64,000 nt of DNA from Stenotrophomonas maltophilia (GCF_004684085.1 NZ_SRHZ01000051.1:1-64000), one strand, 5' to 3'. Positions 36,843-46,634 are shown, counted from the stretch's first letter. Numbers and translations: made by a program. The notes: generated from the letters alone by a model not told the origin.

Positions 36843-38372
36843 TCAGTCTGCCTTTGGCAGTGCGAACCAGCGCTGCAACGCCAGGTCCAACCCGGCCTCG
36901 TCGCCTCCCGCATCGCAGGCCCAGGCCACGATGCCATCTGGACGCACAAGCAGCGCGCCCAGGCCCAACGCATGGTCCACCGCCGAGGTGACGCTGGTGA
37001 AGTGCTGTTGCCAGCGGTCGACGACGTCGCGCAACGCGCAGTTCTCATCGAGCATGAGCAACACCCCCTGCCCCGTCCTCAGCACTTCCCCCATGCGGCG
37101 ACCATCGGCCAGCAGGAAGTCCGGCACGCTGCGACCGACCAATGGATGGCCGTCGCCCAGATCAAGCTGCTGCGAAACGCCCCAGACCCGCTCGGCCAGA
37201 TAGGTGGCGCCATCGCGGGTATCGGCCAGATCCGCCATGACCGCCGCCAGCGCGCGCGAACCGGCTCCGGGACGCATCAGCACAACCTGCGCCCGTGACC
37301 AGTCCAGTACTGTGGCGCCAATCGGATGGCGCTCCAAGTGATAGCTGTCGAGTAGTGCCTCGCCGGCATCGCCGCGTACCACCCTGGCCAACTTCCAACC
37401 GAGGTTCATCGCATCGCCGATGCCCAGATTCAGGCCCTGCCCTCCCAACGGTGAATGCACATGCGCAGCGTCACCTGCCAGCAGTACGCGACCGTTGCGA
37501 TAGGCGCTGGACTGGCGTGCACCATCGGTCCAGGTACTGTGCAGATGCAGCGCGGTGATGGTCGCATCGCGAGCAGACACACGCCGCAGCAGTGACTGCG
37601 CTTCGGCCAGGTCGAGCGGCTTTCGATGTCCGGCACCGCCATCGAAATCGGCAAGCGCCAGGACACCCGGCGGATTGAAGTTGCACATGCCCTGCGCGGT
37701 GTACTGACGGCCCGGTGTCAGTACTCCGGGATCTTCCAGCTCGACCAGCAGCGAGTGACCGGTGAACTCCGGATCCGTGCCAGCAAAGCTGAAACCGCAC
37801 TGTTTGCGCACGGTACTGCGGCCGCCGTCGCAGCCCACCAGCCAACGACCACGAACCACTCCAGCAGCGGTCTCGACGACCACTTCGGTCGCATCGGCGC
37901 GCACGGCCTGCACAGCGCGGCCGCGCTCGATGCACACGCCCAGCGCGATCGCTCGCTGGGCCAGCACAGCGTCCAGCGCCTGCAGCTCCACCGCCATCTG
38001 GGTGCCCGCCGGCGTCGGCAGGCGCCAGGTCCAGCGCGTGCGGTCCACGTCGTCCAACGCAAACGGAATGCCGGCGAAGTGGCCCCCCAGCGGCCGCGGT
38101 TGCGCCAGCCAATGGGCCGTGCCGGGCGGTGGCGGCCCCTTGTCCGGCTTCAGCACCTGCGTGGCGGCGACCGCATCGAGCAGACCCCGCCTGTCCAGCG
38201 CTTCCAGGGTGGGCGCGTTCAAGCCACGCAGCCCGAATGGCAAACGCTTCAACGGTGAATCAGCGGACTCGGCCTGTTCCAGCACAAGCACCGAACACCC
38301 GGCCTGGGCCAGTTCGCAGGACAGGAACAGGCCGACCGGGCCAGCACCGGCAATGACGACGTCGTACAGCAT
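36843..38372 (-). CDS. FAD-dependent aromatic monooxygenase (PHBH fold)
   Basis: A 509-residue flavoprotein hydroxylase: FAD-binding GAGPVGL near 9-15 with LVLEQAE after it, the DG motif region (GRWLVGCDGGRSTVRKQCGF), and GRVLLAGDAAHVHSPLGGQG around 285-305 (GD motif). A thioredoxin-like C-terminal region follows (residues 400-509), as in phenol and 3-(3-hydroxyphenyl)propionate hydroxylases. Substrate unknown. The TetR gene at 38455 is divergent and probably represses it. The open frame extends upstream of 38372, but only into the TetR promoter region. Confidence 0.9.
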   Translation of the reverse strand: MLYDVVIAGAGPVGLFLSCELAQAGCSVLVLEQAESADSPLKRLPFGLRGLNAPTLEALDRRGLLDAVAATQVLKPDKGPPPPGTAHWLAQPRPLGGHFAGIPFALDDVDRTRWTWRLPTPAGTQMAVELQALDAVLAQRAIALGVCIERGRAVQAVRADATEVVVETAAGVVRGRWLVGCDGGRSTVRKQCGFSFAGTDPEFTGHSLLVELEDPGVLTPGRQYTAQGMCNFNPPGVLALADFDGGAGHRKPLDLAEAQSLLRRVSARDATITALHLHSTWTDGARQSSAYRNGRVLLAGDAAHVHSPLGGQGLNLGIGDAMNLGWKLARVVRGDAGEALLDSYHLERHPIGATVLDWSRAQVVLMRPGAGSRALAAVMADLADTRDGATYLAERVWGVSQQLDLGDGHPLVGRSVPDFLLADGRRMGEVLRTGQGVLLMLDENCALRDVVDRWQQHFTSVTSAVDHALGLGALLVRPDGIVAWACDAGGDEAGLDLALQRWFALPKAD

Positions 38373-38419
38373 GGGGATTCCTTGTGAGCACCGGGTCGGC
38401 GCTCTGGCAGCCCAAATGT

Positions 38420-38432
38420 TACACTCGGTGTA
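38420..38432. promoter_or_regulatory. TetR-type operator candidate
   Basis: TACAC-TCG-GTGTA is a perfect dyad in the 82-base gap between the divergent monooxygenase and TetR genes. A TetR protein bound here would shut both promoters. Confidence 0.6.
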
Positions 38433-38454
38433 CGTTTCTACAAGTGAACCGCTC

Positions 38455-39093
38455 ATGACCCCGCCCCCAGGCCGCCGCGAACAACGCAAGGCCGAGACCC
38501 GGCAAGCGATTTCGGACGTCGCCACCGAGCTGATCATCCGGCGCGGCTTCGAAGCCGTATCGATGTCCGAGATCGCCGAGGCCGCAGGTGTCTCACGCAA
38601 AACGGTCTTCAACTACTTCGCGAGCAAGGAAGACCTGGTGTTTGACCGCGACGAGGAGGCCCGGGATCTGCTGCGCGAGGGAATGCTGGCGCGCCGCGGC
38701 ATGCCCCCGCTGGCCGCCTTCCAGTCGCTGGTGCAGGAACTTCTGGAGAGCGGCCACCCCCTGCTGCGGATCAACACAGGCGCGACGGCCTTCTGGCTGA
38801 CCGTAGCCGAAAGCCCCGTACTTGCAGGCCGCGCACGGGAGCTGCAGGCCCTGCTCATCGCAGACCTTGCATGCTTGATGGCAGATGCCACCGGGGCCGA
38901 CCCCGCCGACGCACCGGCACAACTGGGTGCATCGATGCTGATCGCAGCGCTGGTGGTGGCCTATGCCGATGCACTGCGTGCCTTCAACAAAGGCAACGAT
39001 TCCACGCCGGCATTCACTGCAACCTGGCAGCGCGGCAGCATCGGCGTGCGCGCTGCGCTCAGCGGGACCGCCTACACAGCACGCGACCAGTAA
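38455..39093 (+). CDS. TetR-family transcriptional regulator
   Basis: A 212-residue regulator. The N-terminal helix-turn-helix at about 25-60 is typical (GFEAVSMSEIAEAAGVSRKT, then VFNYFASKEDL); the C-terminal helical ligand domain has no recognisable signature. Its gene is divergent from the FAD monooxygenase gene, the usual layout for an autoregulated repressor induced by the enzyme substrate. ATG at 38455 matches the family start. Confidence 0.92.
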   Translation: MTPPPGRREQRKAETRQAISDVATELIIRRGFEAVSMSEIAEAAGVSRKTVFNYFASKEDLVFDRDEEARDLLREGMLARRGMPPLAAFQSLVQELLESGHPLLRINTGATAFWLTVAESPVLAGRARELQALLIADLACLMADATGADPADAPAQLGASMLIAALVVAYADALRAFNKGNDSTPAFTATWQRGSIGVRAALSGTAYTARDQ

Positions 39094-39246
39094 CCAGCCC
39101 GCAACGATCATTGAATCCACCGCATCGGCGGTCACGACCAGCATCGATTGCCCCGATCATTCCCGCTTGCCGGCATCTACGGTGAAGCCACTGTTGCGTC
39201 AGGCCCCACCTCGCGCAGCACCCTGTCTTCCCGCAGAGGCCAAGCC

Positions 39247-41073
39247 ATGAAAGAGACACCTGAGCAAGCCGACTGGCGCCGCCAGATCAGCGGCGACCTG
39301 ACCAAGAAGATCAACAGCGCGCAGACCTACCCGGACATCCGCAACGCCGTCATCAGAGCGCTGGCCGACATCGACGGGAAACTGCATGCCCTGTCTGACG
39401 GCGTGCGCACCAAGTACCTGCTCCGGCAGGACATGCCGTTGGTGCATTTCTACATCAAGGGCGGCAATGCCTTCGCCGCACGCATGGACATGTTGCAGAA
39501 CCACAACGAACACCTTTTCACCTCGGGTGACTCGGACTGGGATACGCAGATCGTGATCGATCCTTGGCTGCCAGGCGCGGTGCAGAACGAACTGCATGCC
39601 TTGATCGAAGATCTGGTGGTGGAAGAACTCACCATTGCCGGCCAGAACGTCGCACTCCTGATCGATCAGCTCGCAGCACAGAATGCGGCGTATCCGCTGC
39701 AGCCGCCTCCCAGGCCGCCGCAGCCCGCCGCATCGCCGCTGGAACCGACGCCTCAGCCATTGCCCCTCCCTCCAGGCCAGCCCGCGAACGTCACCTGGCG
39801 TGCCACCTGCGATCCCACCCAGGCACTGCGCCGTGTCTACAGCCGCGACACCACCGGGCTCACCCTTGACACCCGGCGTGACCTCACATCGCCGGGACGT
39901 GCAGCTCCGCCGGGCATCATCCTAAACGACGCCATCCGGCCCTTCATCCTTTACCGGATGGGTTACACCTGGCATGCCGAACTGATCACCGCGCCGCCGA
40001 ATCCACCTCAGACGGCACCCGCTACGCCCCGACCGATCCTGATGGAACTGATCGACGTCAGCCTGCCACGCCGGAACTCGATCGAGGCGGTCACCGTCTG
40101 GTCGGAAATCGACCGCGGAAAACTGGTGATCGGCACCGATGGTGGGGCCCAGGATCCGGTCCGTCTGCCACTACCGGACATGGACTACCACCTGCGCGAG
40201 AACCTGGTGATGCTGTGTGAGATCGCCGTCGACCCCAATCGCCCCAGCGCGCGCAAGCGACACAAGCGGGTGGCGCGCGTAAACGAGATCTACACCCTGT
40301 ACGCGGGCCAGGACCGTCTGACGCAGTTCAAGAAGGTAGTCGACAGCATGGCCGGTGAAGAGGCCTCCGCCAACGCCAATGCGTCTGCCGACCAGCAGAT
40401 CAATGGACTGACAGCGGTCGTGCAGCGACGCATGCAGGACGCCAACGCCAGCTATGTGCAGAACAATCCAGCACCGGCGGTACTTCAGCGGATTGCCCAG
40501 GGACGCCAACGCGCACTGACCATCTTCGAGCTGCTCAAACAGTCCTTCACCGCCCCCGTCGACCCCTCTGCCATGTTCAGTGACGATCTGGTCCTGGTGC
40601 AGAGCCTGAAACAGAGCCCCTATCTGGATGTGCCACAGGTTCCGTTTACCGGCGTCGATGTTGCGTTCATGGTGCGCGTCGACCAGAAGACACAGATGGC
40701 ATTCGATAAATGGGATTTCGCCCGGAAGCTGCAGGCGGTACTGCCCAAGGGAACCAAGGTCAGCGTGCGCAGCCACGCCTACAACACCCGGCGCGGCGGC
40801 AGCCTCAGTTATGAGGTCACTCTGGTAGTGCTGACCACCAACGCGGAACTGAAGGAGAACAAGCGCGCGCTGGCCTTCATCACGCTCACCTCCGCCACCG
40901 AGATGGAGGCGCCTGGGCGACCGAGTCCGAACGACCCGACCGTGCGCTATGCCTCGCTCCAGGACATCGATGGGCAACGCAAGGCCGCGGCGGCCCTGCT
41001 GCACGATTTCGCGCTGCAACAACAACTTGGAAAGCAGCACGATGCCATCAGCGAGTTGCTGACACCGACGTGA
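39247..41073 (+). CDS. large protein with nucleotidyltransferase-like motif, unknown function
   Basis: A 608-residue soluble protein not recognised. Near the start, FYIKGGNAFAARM (69-80) is followed by SGDSDWDTQIVID (93-105); a G-G-N/S...D-x-D pattern is what nucleotidyltransferase-fold proteins use to bind metal and NTP (D97 and D99 here). Residues 155-180 are a Pro-rich linker. The second half is mixed alpha/beta with two repeats of conserved-looking basic helices (RKRHKRVARV). No signal peptide, membrane segment or XVIPCD. ATG at 39247 is the first in a sensible context. It stands alone, between the TetR gene and a TonB receptor. The function call is a motif-level inference only. Confidence 0.75.
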   Translation: MKETPEQADWRRQISGDLTKKINSAQTYPDIRNAVIRALADIDGKLHALSDGVRTKYLLRQDMPLVHFYIKGGNAFAARMDMLQNHNEHLFTSGDSDWDTQIVIDPWLPGAVQNELHALIEDLVVEELTIAGQNVALLIDQLAAQNAAYPLQPPPRPPQPAASPLEPTPQPLPLPPGQPANVTWRATCDPTQALRRVYSRDTTGLTLDTRRDLTSPGRAAPPGIILNDAIRPFILYRMGYTWHAELITAPPNPPQTAPATPRPILMELIDVSLPRRNSIEAVTVWSEIDRGKLVIGTDGGAQDPVRLPLPDMDYHLRENLVMLCEIAVDPNRPSARKRHKRVARVNEIYTLYAGQDRLTQFKKVVDSMAGEEASANANASADQQINGLTAVVQRRMQDANASYVQNNPAPAVLQRIAQGRQRALTIFELLKQSFTAPVDPSAMFSDDLVLVQSLKQSPYLDVPQVPFTGVDVAFMVRVDQKTQMAFDKWDFARKLQAVLPKGTKVSVRSHAYNTRRGGSLSYEVTLVVLTTNAELKENKRALAFITLTSATEMEAPGRPSPNDPTVRYASLQDIDGQRKAAAALLHDFALQQQLGKQHDAISELLTPT

Positions 41074-41147
41074 GATGCAGGCTCCCGGCGCTGCCCACCC
41101 TGACCGGGCGGGCAGCGCCTGATCGGCGAAGCGGCACCATGACAATG

Positions 41148-41170
41148 CAAATGATATTCTTTCTCATTTG
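41148..41170 (+). promoter_or_regulatory. Fur-box-like palindrome upstream of the TonB receptor gene
   Basis: CAAATGA-TATTCTTTC-TCATTTG is a dyad with the AATGATA core of Fur boxes. It lies 20 bases before the receptor ATG, consistent with iron repression. Confidence 0.65.
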
Positions 41171-41190
41171 AAATCCATACTGTCGCCCCC

Positions 41191-43323
41191 ATGGCCCTCC
41201 CATCGCCCCGTAGGTACCCCCTTTGCGCCGCTCTGGCCATTGCCCTGACACCCTCCGCCCATGCGGCAGATGGCCCGCCGAAGGAGCTGGATGCCGTCGA
41301 GGTGCGCGGCCGCGCACAGACGCTGTACCGCGTGGACGACGCCGCCGTCGGTACCCGCACCGATACCCCGTTGCAGCTGGTGCCCCAGTCGATCCAGGTG
41401 GTGCCACGCGAGTTGATCGACGACCAGGCCGCCCGCCAGGTGACCGACCTGTACCGGAGCATCAGCGGCATCAGCTTCTTCAGCTACGCTGGCGTGACCC
41501 TGCGCGGCTTCCGACAGGAAAACGTGCTCTATGACGGCCTGCGGGGTGATCCCTATGCCGGTTTTTCGGTGCCGCAACTGTTCAACATCGAGCGCGTGGA
41601 AGTACTGAAAGGCCCGGCCGGCGCGTTGTATGGCGGCGGTGATGCGGGCGGTGTCATCAACTACGTGACGCGCAAACCCGAGGCCACCGCCGAACGCCGT
41701 ATCGAGATGCAGCTGGGGGACAAGGATTTCCGTGCCGGCTCGATCGAAGGCACCGGGCCGTTGAACGCCGCCGGCAGCGTGCGCTATCGCGCCGGGCTCT
41801 ATGCCGACAGCGAGCAGGGCGTGCGCTGGAACACCGACAGTGAGAGCGTGATCGGTGATGCTTCGCTGGCCTTTGACGTCGGCCAGACCGGCGAACTGGT
41901 GCTGCAGTTCACCGATATCACCCAGAACCTTGGGGGTAACCGCCTGCGCGGCGTGCCTGTCAACGATGCCGGCACCTTCCTCACCGACCGGCGCTGGAAC
42001 CACAACGAAGCCAGCGACTTCCTCGACATGCGCGCCAAGGTGGCGCTGGCGCAGTACCGTTTCGCGCCGGGCGACAATCTGGACGTGGACATCGCCGCGC
42101 GATGGTTCAGCAACAACGAACACCAGATGTACCACGAGCCGATGGGGCTGATCGATCGCGATGGTGATGGTGCTGCCGAATGGATGACCCGCCAGTTGCG
42201 CAACCAGATCCGCGACAACAAGGCATTCACCGCCAATGGCAATGCCGTGTGGCGCGTAACCACCGGCGCGGTGGAGCACAAGGTGCTGTTCGGCGCGGAT
42301 GTGTACCAGCTGGATGCGGATTTCACTGCACAGACCGCCAACAGCGCTGATCTTGCGCGTGGCGCCGGGCCGGTGCGCGGCATCGATCTGTTCAATCCCG
42401 TGTACGGCGCCAGCACCTGGCACGACTACAACCTGGCTGCCCTGCCCTGGCGCAGCACTTCAACCCGCAGCAAACGCTACGGCGCCTATCTGCAGGACGA
42501 ACTGGCGCTGACCGCACGCTGGCACGTGCTGGCCGGGTTGCGCTGGGACGGCTTCAAGGACAACGACCGGATTGCCGGCAGCAGCGTCGATGGCAACGAC
42601 CTCAGCTGGCGGCTGGGCAGCACGTTCACTGTACGCGATGGCCTGAATGTCTACGCCAACGTCGCCAGCGGCTTCGTACCGCAGAGTGCGGCCAACCAGA
42701 ATCCGGCCGCAGGTGGCCCGTTCGATGCCGAGCGCAGCAAGCAGTGGGAAGTGGGCATGAAGTCGCTGCTGGCTGACCGCGTGACCTTGAATCTGGCGGC
42801 CTACCGCATCGACCGCAGCAACATCGTGCAGGCGACCGGGGAGGTGATCGGTGGCGTGAACCAGCTGGCCGCGCTGGGCCTGGTCCGCAGCACCGGCATG
42901 GAGCTGGACCTGCTGGCCGACGTGACCGAGCGTTGGGTGCTGAACCTGACCTACGCCTACAACGATGCGCGGGTGAAGGACGCCGGCCCGAATGGCATCA
43001 CCAATGCCTCTGGCGACCGTTTTGCCAATGCACCGCGCAACAAGCTGGGCCTGTGGACACGCTACGAGCTGCCAGCGATCAACTCCGCCATTGGCTTCGG
43101 GGCAGACCATGTGGGCGAGCGCGTCAGTCTGGACGGGCAAACGGTGAAGGCCTATACCGTGTTCGACATGAGCTGGAAGACCACGTGGAAGCAGTGGCAG
43201 TTCCAGGTCAACGTGAAGAACCTGTTCGACAAGGTGTACGCGGCCAGCGGCTTCATCGAGCGCAACGGACACTTCCCGGGCGAGCCACGCCGGGTGTATG
43301 TGCAGGCGGCTTACAGCTTCTGA
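41191..43323 (+). CDS. TonB-dependent siderophore receptor
   Basis: A 710-residue outer-membrane receptor: signal peptide (CAALAIALTPSAHAADG), plug domain (LDAVEVRGRAQ; VPQSIQVVPRELIDDQ; ERVEVLKGPAGALYGGGDAGGV) and a 22-strand barrel ending in the C-terminal motif (VYVQAAYSF, terminal Phe). The SIQVVPRE and LKGPAGALYG patterns are those of ferric-siderophore receptors such as FhuA/FoxA types. A Fur-box-like dyad lies just upstream. The siderophore cannot be named. A strong terminator follows. Confidence 0.95.
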   Translation: MALPSPRRYPLCAALAIALTPSAHAADGPPKELDAVEVRGRAQTLYRVDDAAVGTRTDTPLQLVPQSIQVVPRELIDDQAARQVTDLYRSISGISFFSYAGVTLRGFRQENVLYDGLRGDPYAGFSVPQLFNIERVEVLKGPAGALYGGGDAGGVINYVTRKPEATAERRIEMQLGDKDFRAGSIEGTGPLNAAGSVRYRAGLYADSEQGVRWNTDSESVIGDASLAFDVGQTGELVLQFTDITQNLGGNRLRGVPVNDAGTFLTDRRWNHNEASDFLDMRAKVALAQYRFAPGDNLDVDIAARWFSNNEHQMYHEPMGLIDRDGDGAAEWMTRQLRNQIRDNKAFTANGNAVWRVTTGAVEHKVLFGADVYQLDADFTAQTANSADLARGAGPVRGIDLFNPVYGASTWHDYNLAALPWRSTSTRSKRYGAYLQDELALTARWHVLAGLRWDGFKDNDRIAGSSVDGNDLSWRLGSTFTVRDGLNVYANVASGFVPQSAANQNPAAGGPFDAERSKQWEVGMKSLLADRVTLNLAAYRIDRSNIVQATGEVIGGVNQLAALGLVRSTGMELDLLADVTERWVLNLTYAYNDARVKDAGPNGITNASGDRFANAPRNKLGLWTRYELPAINSAIGFGADHVGERVSLDGQTVKAYTVFDMSWKTTWKQWQFQVNVKNLFDKVYAASGFIERNGHFPGEPRRVYVQAAYSF

Positions 43324-43347
43324 CGCAGGGCTGCGGGCTGTGATAAC

Positions 43348-43371
43348 GGGGAGGTGGCAACCCACCTCCCC
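43348..43371. terminator. terminator after the TonB receptor gene
   Basis: A perfect 10-bp stem GGGGAGGTGG/CCACCTCCCC with a CAAC loop, 25 bases past the receptor stop. It may also terminate the convergent small lipoprotein gene. Confidence 0.8.
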
Positions 43372-43379
43372 TGTTGGCC

Positions 43380-43661
43380 TCAGTGCGAGCAGGCCACCAG
43401 CATCGAGCGGGTGGCCATCTGGGTGGAGGTGAAGCCGTTCTTGTTCCCCACGGCAATGGCATTGCCGTCGTCGCCATCCTTGCTGAAGACAACATAGCCA
43501 CCCGGGCACATCTGCCCGGCCTTCTCGTAGCAGCCACTCCAGGAACTGGAGCCACTGCAGTCGATGGAAACGCCGCGTCGACCATCAGGGGTAACGGTCA
43601 TCTTGGCGGTGGTGCAGCCACTCAGCGCGGCCACGAACAACAACGGAACGAACAACTTCAT
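43380..43661 (-). CDS. small Cys-rich lipoprotein
   Basis: A 93-residue protein with a lipobox (MKLFVPLLFVAALSGC, Cys16) and four further cysteines in the mature part (DCSGSSSWSGCYEKAGQMC; VACSH at the end), probably paired. Small lipoproteins with this CSGSxxxSWxxC pattern are found in several gammaproteobacteria, function unknown. Confidence 0.75.
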   Translation of the reverse strand: MKLFVPLLFVAALSGCTTAKMTVTPDGRRGVSIDCSGSSSWSGCYEKAGQMCPGGYVVFSKDGDDGNAIAVGNKNGFTSTQMATRSMLVACSH

Positions 43662-43870
43662 GGGTACTCCAAGGATTGGGGATCAGCAAGAGGGCGCCAA
43701 GGCTGGAGTGCCCGGATTGCGCGAACCTTGCGCCGATGCCCCTCTTCATGGCGCGTCACAGCCTCACCGGGCATCGTGAAGGCACGCCATGTTCACGCAA
43801 TGTTCCTGTAATACGGTGCCGGCGCGTGCCGAACCGCCCTGCCACGCCCCTTCCTGCCCAAGCCCTGCCG

Positions 43871-44545
43871 ATGCACATCCTGCTGATCGAAGACGAAGCC
43901 GAACTGGCCGCTACCCTGAAGTCCGCCCTGCAGCGCGAGCGCTACGTGGTCGACCTGGCCAACACCCTGGCCCTGGCCCGCGAAGCGGCTCTGTCTGGTT
44001 CGCACGACCTGGTGCTGCTGGACCGCACCCTGCCCGATGGCGACGGCTTGGGATTGATTTCGCTGTTGCGCGAGCGCAACCCCGGGGTGCCGATCATCGT
44101 GCTGAGCGCGCTGGGGCAGCTGCCGGACCGCATCGCCGGCCTGGATGAGGGGGCCGACGACTACCTGGCCAAGCCCTTCGCGCTGGAAGAACTGTTCGCG
44201 CGGATCCGTGCGGCCGGGCGCCGGCCGAGCGGCATGCAGGTAGAACCGGTGAGCATCGGCCGGCTCCTGTTCGACCCCGCCTCGGGCGAGGCCAGCGTGG
44301 GCGGCCAGCGACTGGAGCTTCCGCGGCGCGAGATCCGCGTGCTGGCCACCCTCGCCCGCCGACTGGGCCGCACCGTGCTGCGCGAGTCCATTGAAATGGC
44401 GGTGTACGGCTTCGACGACGGCATTCATTCCAATACGCTGGACTCGCATGTCTCTCGTTTGCGGCGCAAGCTGGCCGACGCCGATGCAGGGGTGGAGATC
44501 CACGCCATACGCGGTGTCGGCTATCTGATGCGGGAAGCGAAGTAA
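43871..44545 (+). CDS. two-component response regulator, OmpR/QseB type
   Basis: A 224-residue regulator: receiver domain with phospho-Asp at residue 51 (LVLLDRTLPDGDG), acidic pocket IEDE at 6-9 and Lys of YLAKPF; then an OmpR-type winged helix (ELPRREIRVLATLARR; NTLDSHVSRLRRKL). The stop overlaps the sensor kinase start (TAATG). The pair precedes macAB-like genes, which may be its targets (inference). Confidence 0.94.
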   Translation: MHILLIEDEAELAATLKSALQRERYVVDLANTLALAREAALSGSHDLVLLDRTLPDGDGLGLISLLRERNPGVPIIVLSALGQLPDRIAGLDEGADDYLAKPFALEELFARIRAAGRRPSGMQVEPVSIGRLLFDPASGEASVGGQRLELPRREIRVLATLARRLGRTVLRESIEMAVYGFDDGIHSNTLDSHVSRLRRKLADADAGVEIHAIRGVGYLMREAK

Positions 44546-45894
44546 TGGCACGTCGTCCCTCGCTGAAGCGCCCGCTGATCGTCAAAACGCTGATCTACCA
44601 GCTGCTCGCGTTGCTGGTGGCATTCTTCGCGCTGCTGATGGTGCTGGTACGTGCCGACAGCGGCGGCTACTACAGCATCCAGACCTTCGCGCCGGTGGCC
44701 GCCGACGCGGTGCACCGCGACCGCAACGGCGAGCTGTATGTGGAACACACACCGGAGCTGGCCGAGCTTCTGAAGGTCGTGCCCGACGCGTGGTTCATCG
44801 CCGAGGATGAACACGGCCACCACGTTACGTTCGGGCATGTGCCACCGGCCTATGCCTCGCTGGTGGGCGCCCTCGACGGCATTCCCTATGGGGACCTGCG
44901 CGGACGTGGCCGCAACGATGGCCTGGCCGTGGTGATACGCCAGCACCGCGGTCCGGCCGGCAAGCTGACCATCATGGCCCATGGCGAAACCGATTCGCTG
45001 ACCTGGCAGATGGCGCTGGCCGCACACATCATCACGCTGCCCATCTTCCTGCTGCTGGGCCTGGCCACCATCATCCTGACCCCGGTCATCGTACGTCGCG
45101 CCCTGGCCGGCGTGGAACGCATCGCCCAGGAAGCACGCAACATCTCCGCCAGCCGCCGAGGCATCCGTCTTACAGAAACCGCCGTGCCGGTAGAGATCGC
45201 TCCGTTGGTGACGGCGGTGAATGAAGCCCTGGGCCGGCTGGACGAAGGACACGAACGGCAACGCCGCTTCATTGCCGCCGCCGCGCATGAGCTGCGCACA
45301 CCCATTGCGATTCTGAGGGTGAAGATCGATGCGGCCGACGATGCCACCTCGCGCAGCCTGGCCGTGGAAGTGGCGCGGTTGGCGACGCTGGCCGAGCAGC
45401 TGCTGGATCTGCACCGCATGGAGGAGGACGGACCGAAAGAATCCATCAACCTGGCGCGGGTGGCCAAGCGGGTGGCCGCCGATCTGGCGCCGCTGCTGAT
45501 CCAGTCGGGCAAGGCCGTGGCGGTGGCGGTGGAACCCCACTTCCCGGTGCTCGGCGAGGCCGGTGCGGTGGAACGGGTGATCTCCAACCTGGTTCTGAAT
45601 GCTGCCGAACATGGCGGAAGCCAGGTCATCGTGCGCGTACAAGGCAGTTGCCTGGAGGTGGAGGATGACGGCCCCGGCATACCGGTCGACCAGCGCGAAC
45701 GCGTTTTCGAACCCTTCCAGCGGCTGCGTCCGCGGCAGACAGGCGCGGGCCTGGGGCTGAACCTGGTGCGTCAAGTGATCGACCGCCACGGTGGCCACGT
45801 TACGATTCTGGATGCACCTGGCGGTGGTGCATTGATCCGTGTTGAGTTTCCACTGCATCCGGGCGTGACCAGCACGCCACCGCTGGAGCACTGA
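44545..45894 (+). CDS. two-component sensor histidine kinase
   Basis: A 449-residue membrane kinase: TM helices at about 17-36 and 160-180 enclose a periplasmic sensor of some 120 residues. A HAMP-like linker is followed by the H-box AAAAHELRTPIAIL (His248), N-box around VISNLVLNAAEHGG, and G-boxes DDGPGIP and GAGLGLNLV. It phosphorylates the upstream regulator. The sensed signal is unknown. Confidence 0.94.
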   Translation: MARRPSLKRPLIVKTLIYQLLALLVAFFALLMVLVRADSGGYYSIQTFAPVAADAVHRDRNGELYVEHTPELAELLKVVPDAWFIAEDEHGHHVTFGHVPPAYASLVGALDGIPYGDLRGRGRNDGLAVVIRQHRGPAGKLTIMAHGETDSLTWQMALAAHIITLPIFLLLGLATIILTPVIVRRALAGVERIAQEARNISASRRGIRLTETAVPVEIAPLVTAVNEALGRLDEGHERQRRFIAAAAHELRTPIAILRVKIDAADDATSRSLAVEVARLATLAEQLLDLHRMEEDGPKESINLARVAKRVAADLAPLLIQSGKAVAVAVEPHFPVLGEAGAVERVISNLVLNAAEHGGSQVIVRVQGSCLEVEDDGPGIPVDQRERVFEPFQRLRPRQTGAGLGLNLVRQVIDRHGGHVTILDAPGGGALIRVEFPLHPGVTSTPPLEH

Positions 45895-45968
45895 ACATAT
45901 CGCATACACGCGGGTAACTGACACCTGTCCAGGCGTGCCCGGCAGCGAGGACAGGCAAGGTTGCGGCA

Positions 45969-46634
45969 ATGTTCGCTGCACAGCATCAGGGTGTGGCACC
46001 TGTCGTGCCACCGCGTTCCGATCCGACAGGAAGCCTGCATGTGACCCAGGGAGCCCCTCCTCCGTCTTCTTCCACGCGCACTGTGCCACCGCGGAATTCG
46101 CCGGGCCTTACAGCAGCTGCCTGGAATCGCCGCCCACGGGCTGGCCGTGCGCTCGGCCTGGAACATTGGCCGCACTGGTTGCGCGCCGTTCCCGAGGCCG
46201 AGCGCGCTGGCGTGTTGATGCGGCTGTTTGGCGCTTTGTTTCTGCTGCTGCCCGGCATTGCCCTGGTGACTTCAACGTATCGGCACGCCAGCGCAACGGC
46301 GGCCGCAGGCGTATTCCTGTTTGTTGCCGTGCATGCCGCGCTGCATGGGTTGGCAGCATGGCGAGCGGCAACCTCGCGCCCCATTCCACCGCTGCTGCGC
46401 GTTCTGGATGGCCATGCTGCCGGGGTAATGATTGCCAGTGCGCTGCTGACCGCCATCGGCGCAGGAATGACGAAGGCGCCTGTTTCAACGTTCTTCTGGT
46501 TGTTGGCCGGCGCGGCGAGTCAATTCTGCGGTGCGCGGATGGCAGGTCATCGGCTGCGCAATGTGCTGCTGGTTCTCGGTAGCGCCCTACAGTTCATCGC
46601 CGTAGCACTGCTCGCCCTTCTTGCCGCAGGCTGA
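45969..46634 (+). CDS. membrane protein, unknown function
   Basis: A 221-residue frame: Pro/Ser-rich soluble N-terminus (1-75), then four hydrophobic segments (about 84-101, 106-124, 145-165, 195-220). No family is recognised. The start is uncertain; no good ribosome site precedes 45969 and the conserved part may begin near residue 60. It lies between the sensor kinase gene and macA on the same strand. Confidence 0.55.
   Translation: MFAAQHQGVAPVVPPRSDPTGSLHVTQGAPPPSSSTRTVPPRNSPGLTAAAWNRRPRAGRALGLEHWPHWLRAVPEAERAGVLMRLFGALFLLLPGIALVTSTYRHASATAAAGVFLFVAVHAALHGLAAWRAATSRPIPPLLRVLDGHAAGVMIASALLTAIGAGMTKAPVSTFFWLLAGAASQFCGARMAGHRLRNVLLVLGSALQFIAVALLALLAAG

Noticed and set aside
44521-46089. 522-codon minus-strand frame opposite the sensor kinase
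   Set aside because: Antisense shadow of a clear histidine kinase.
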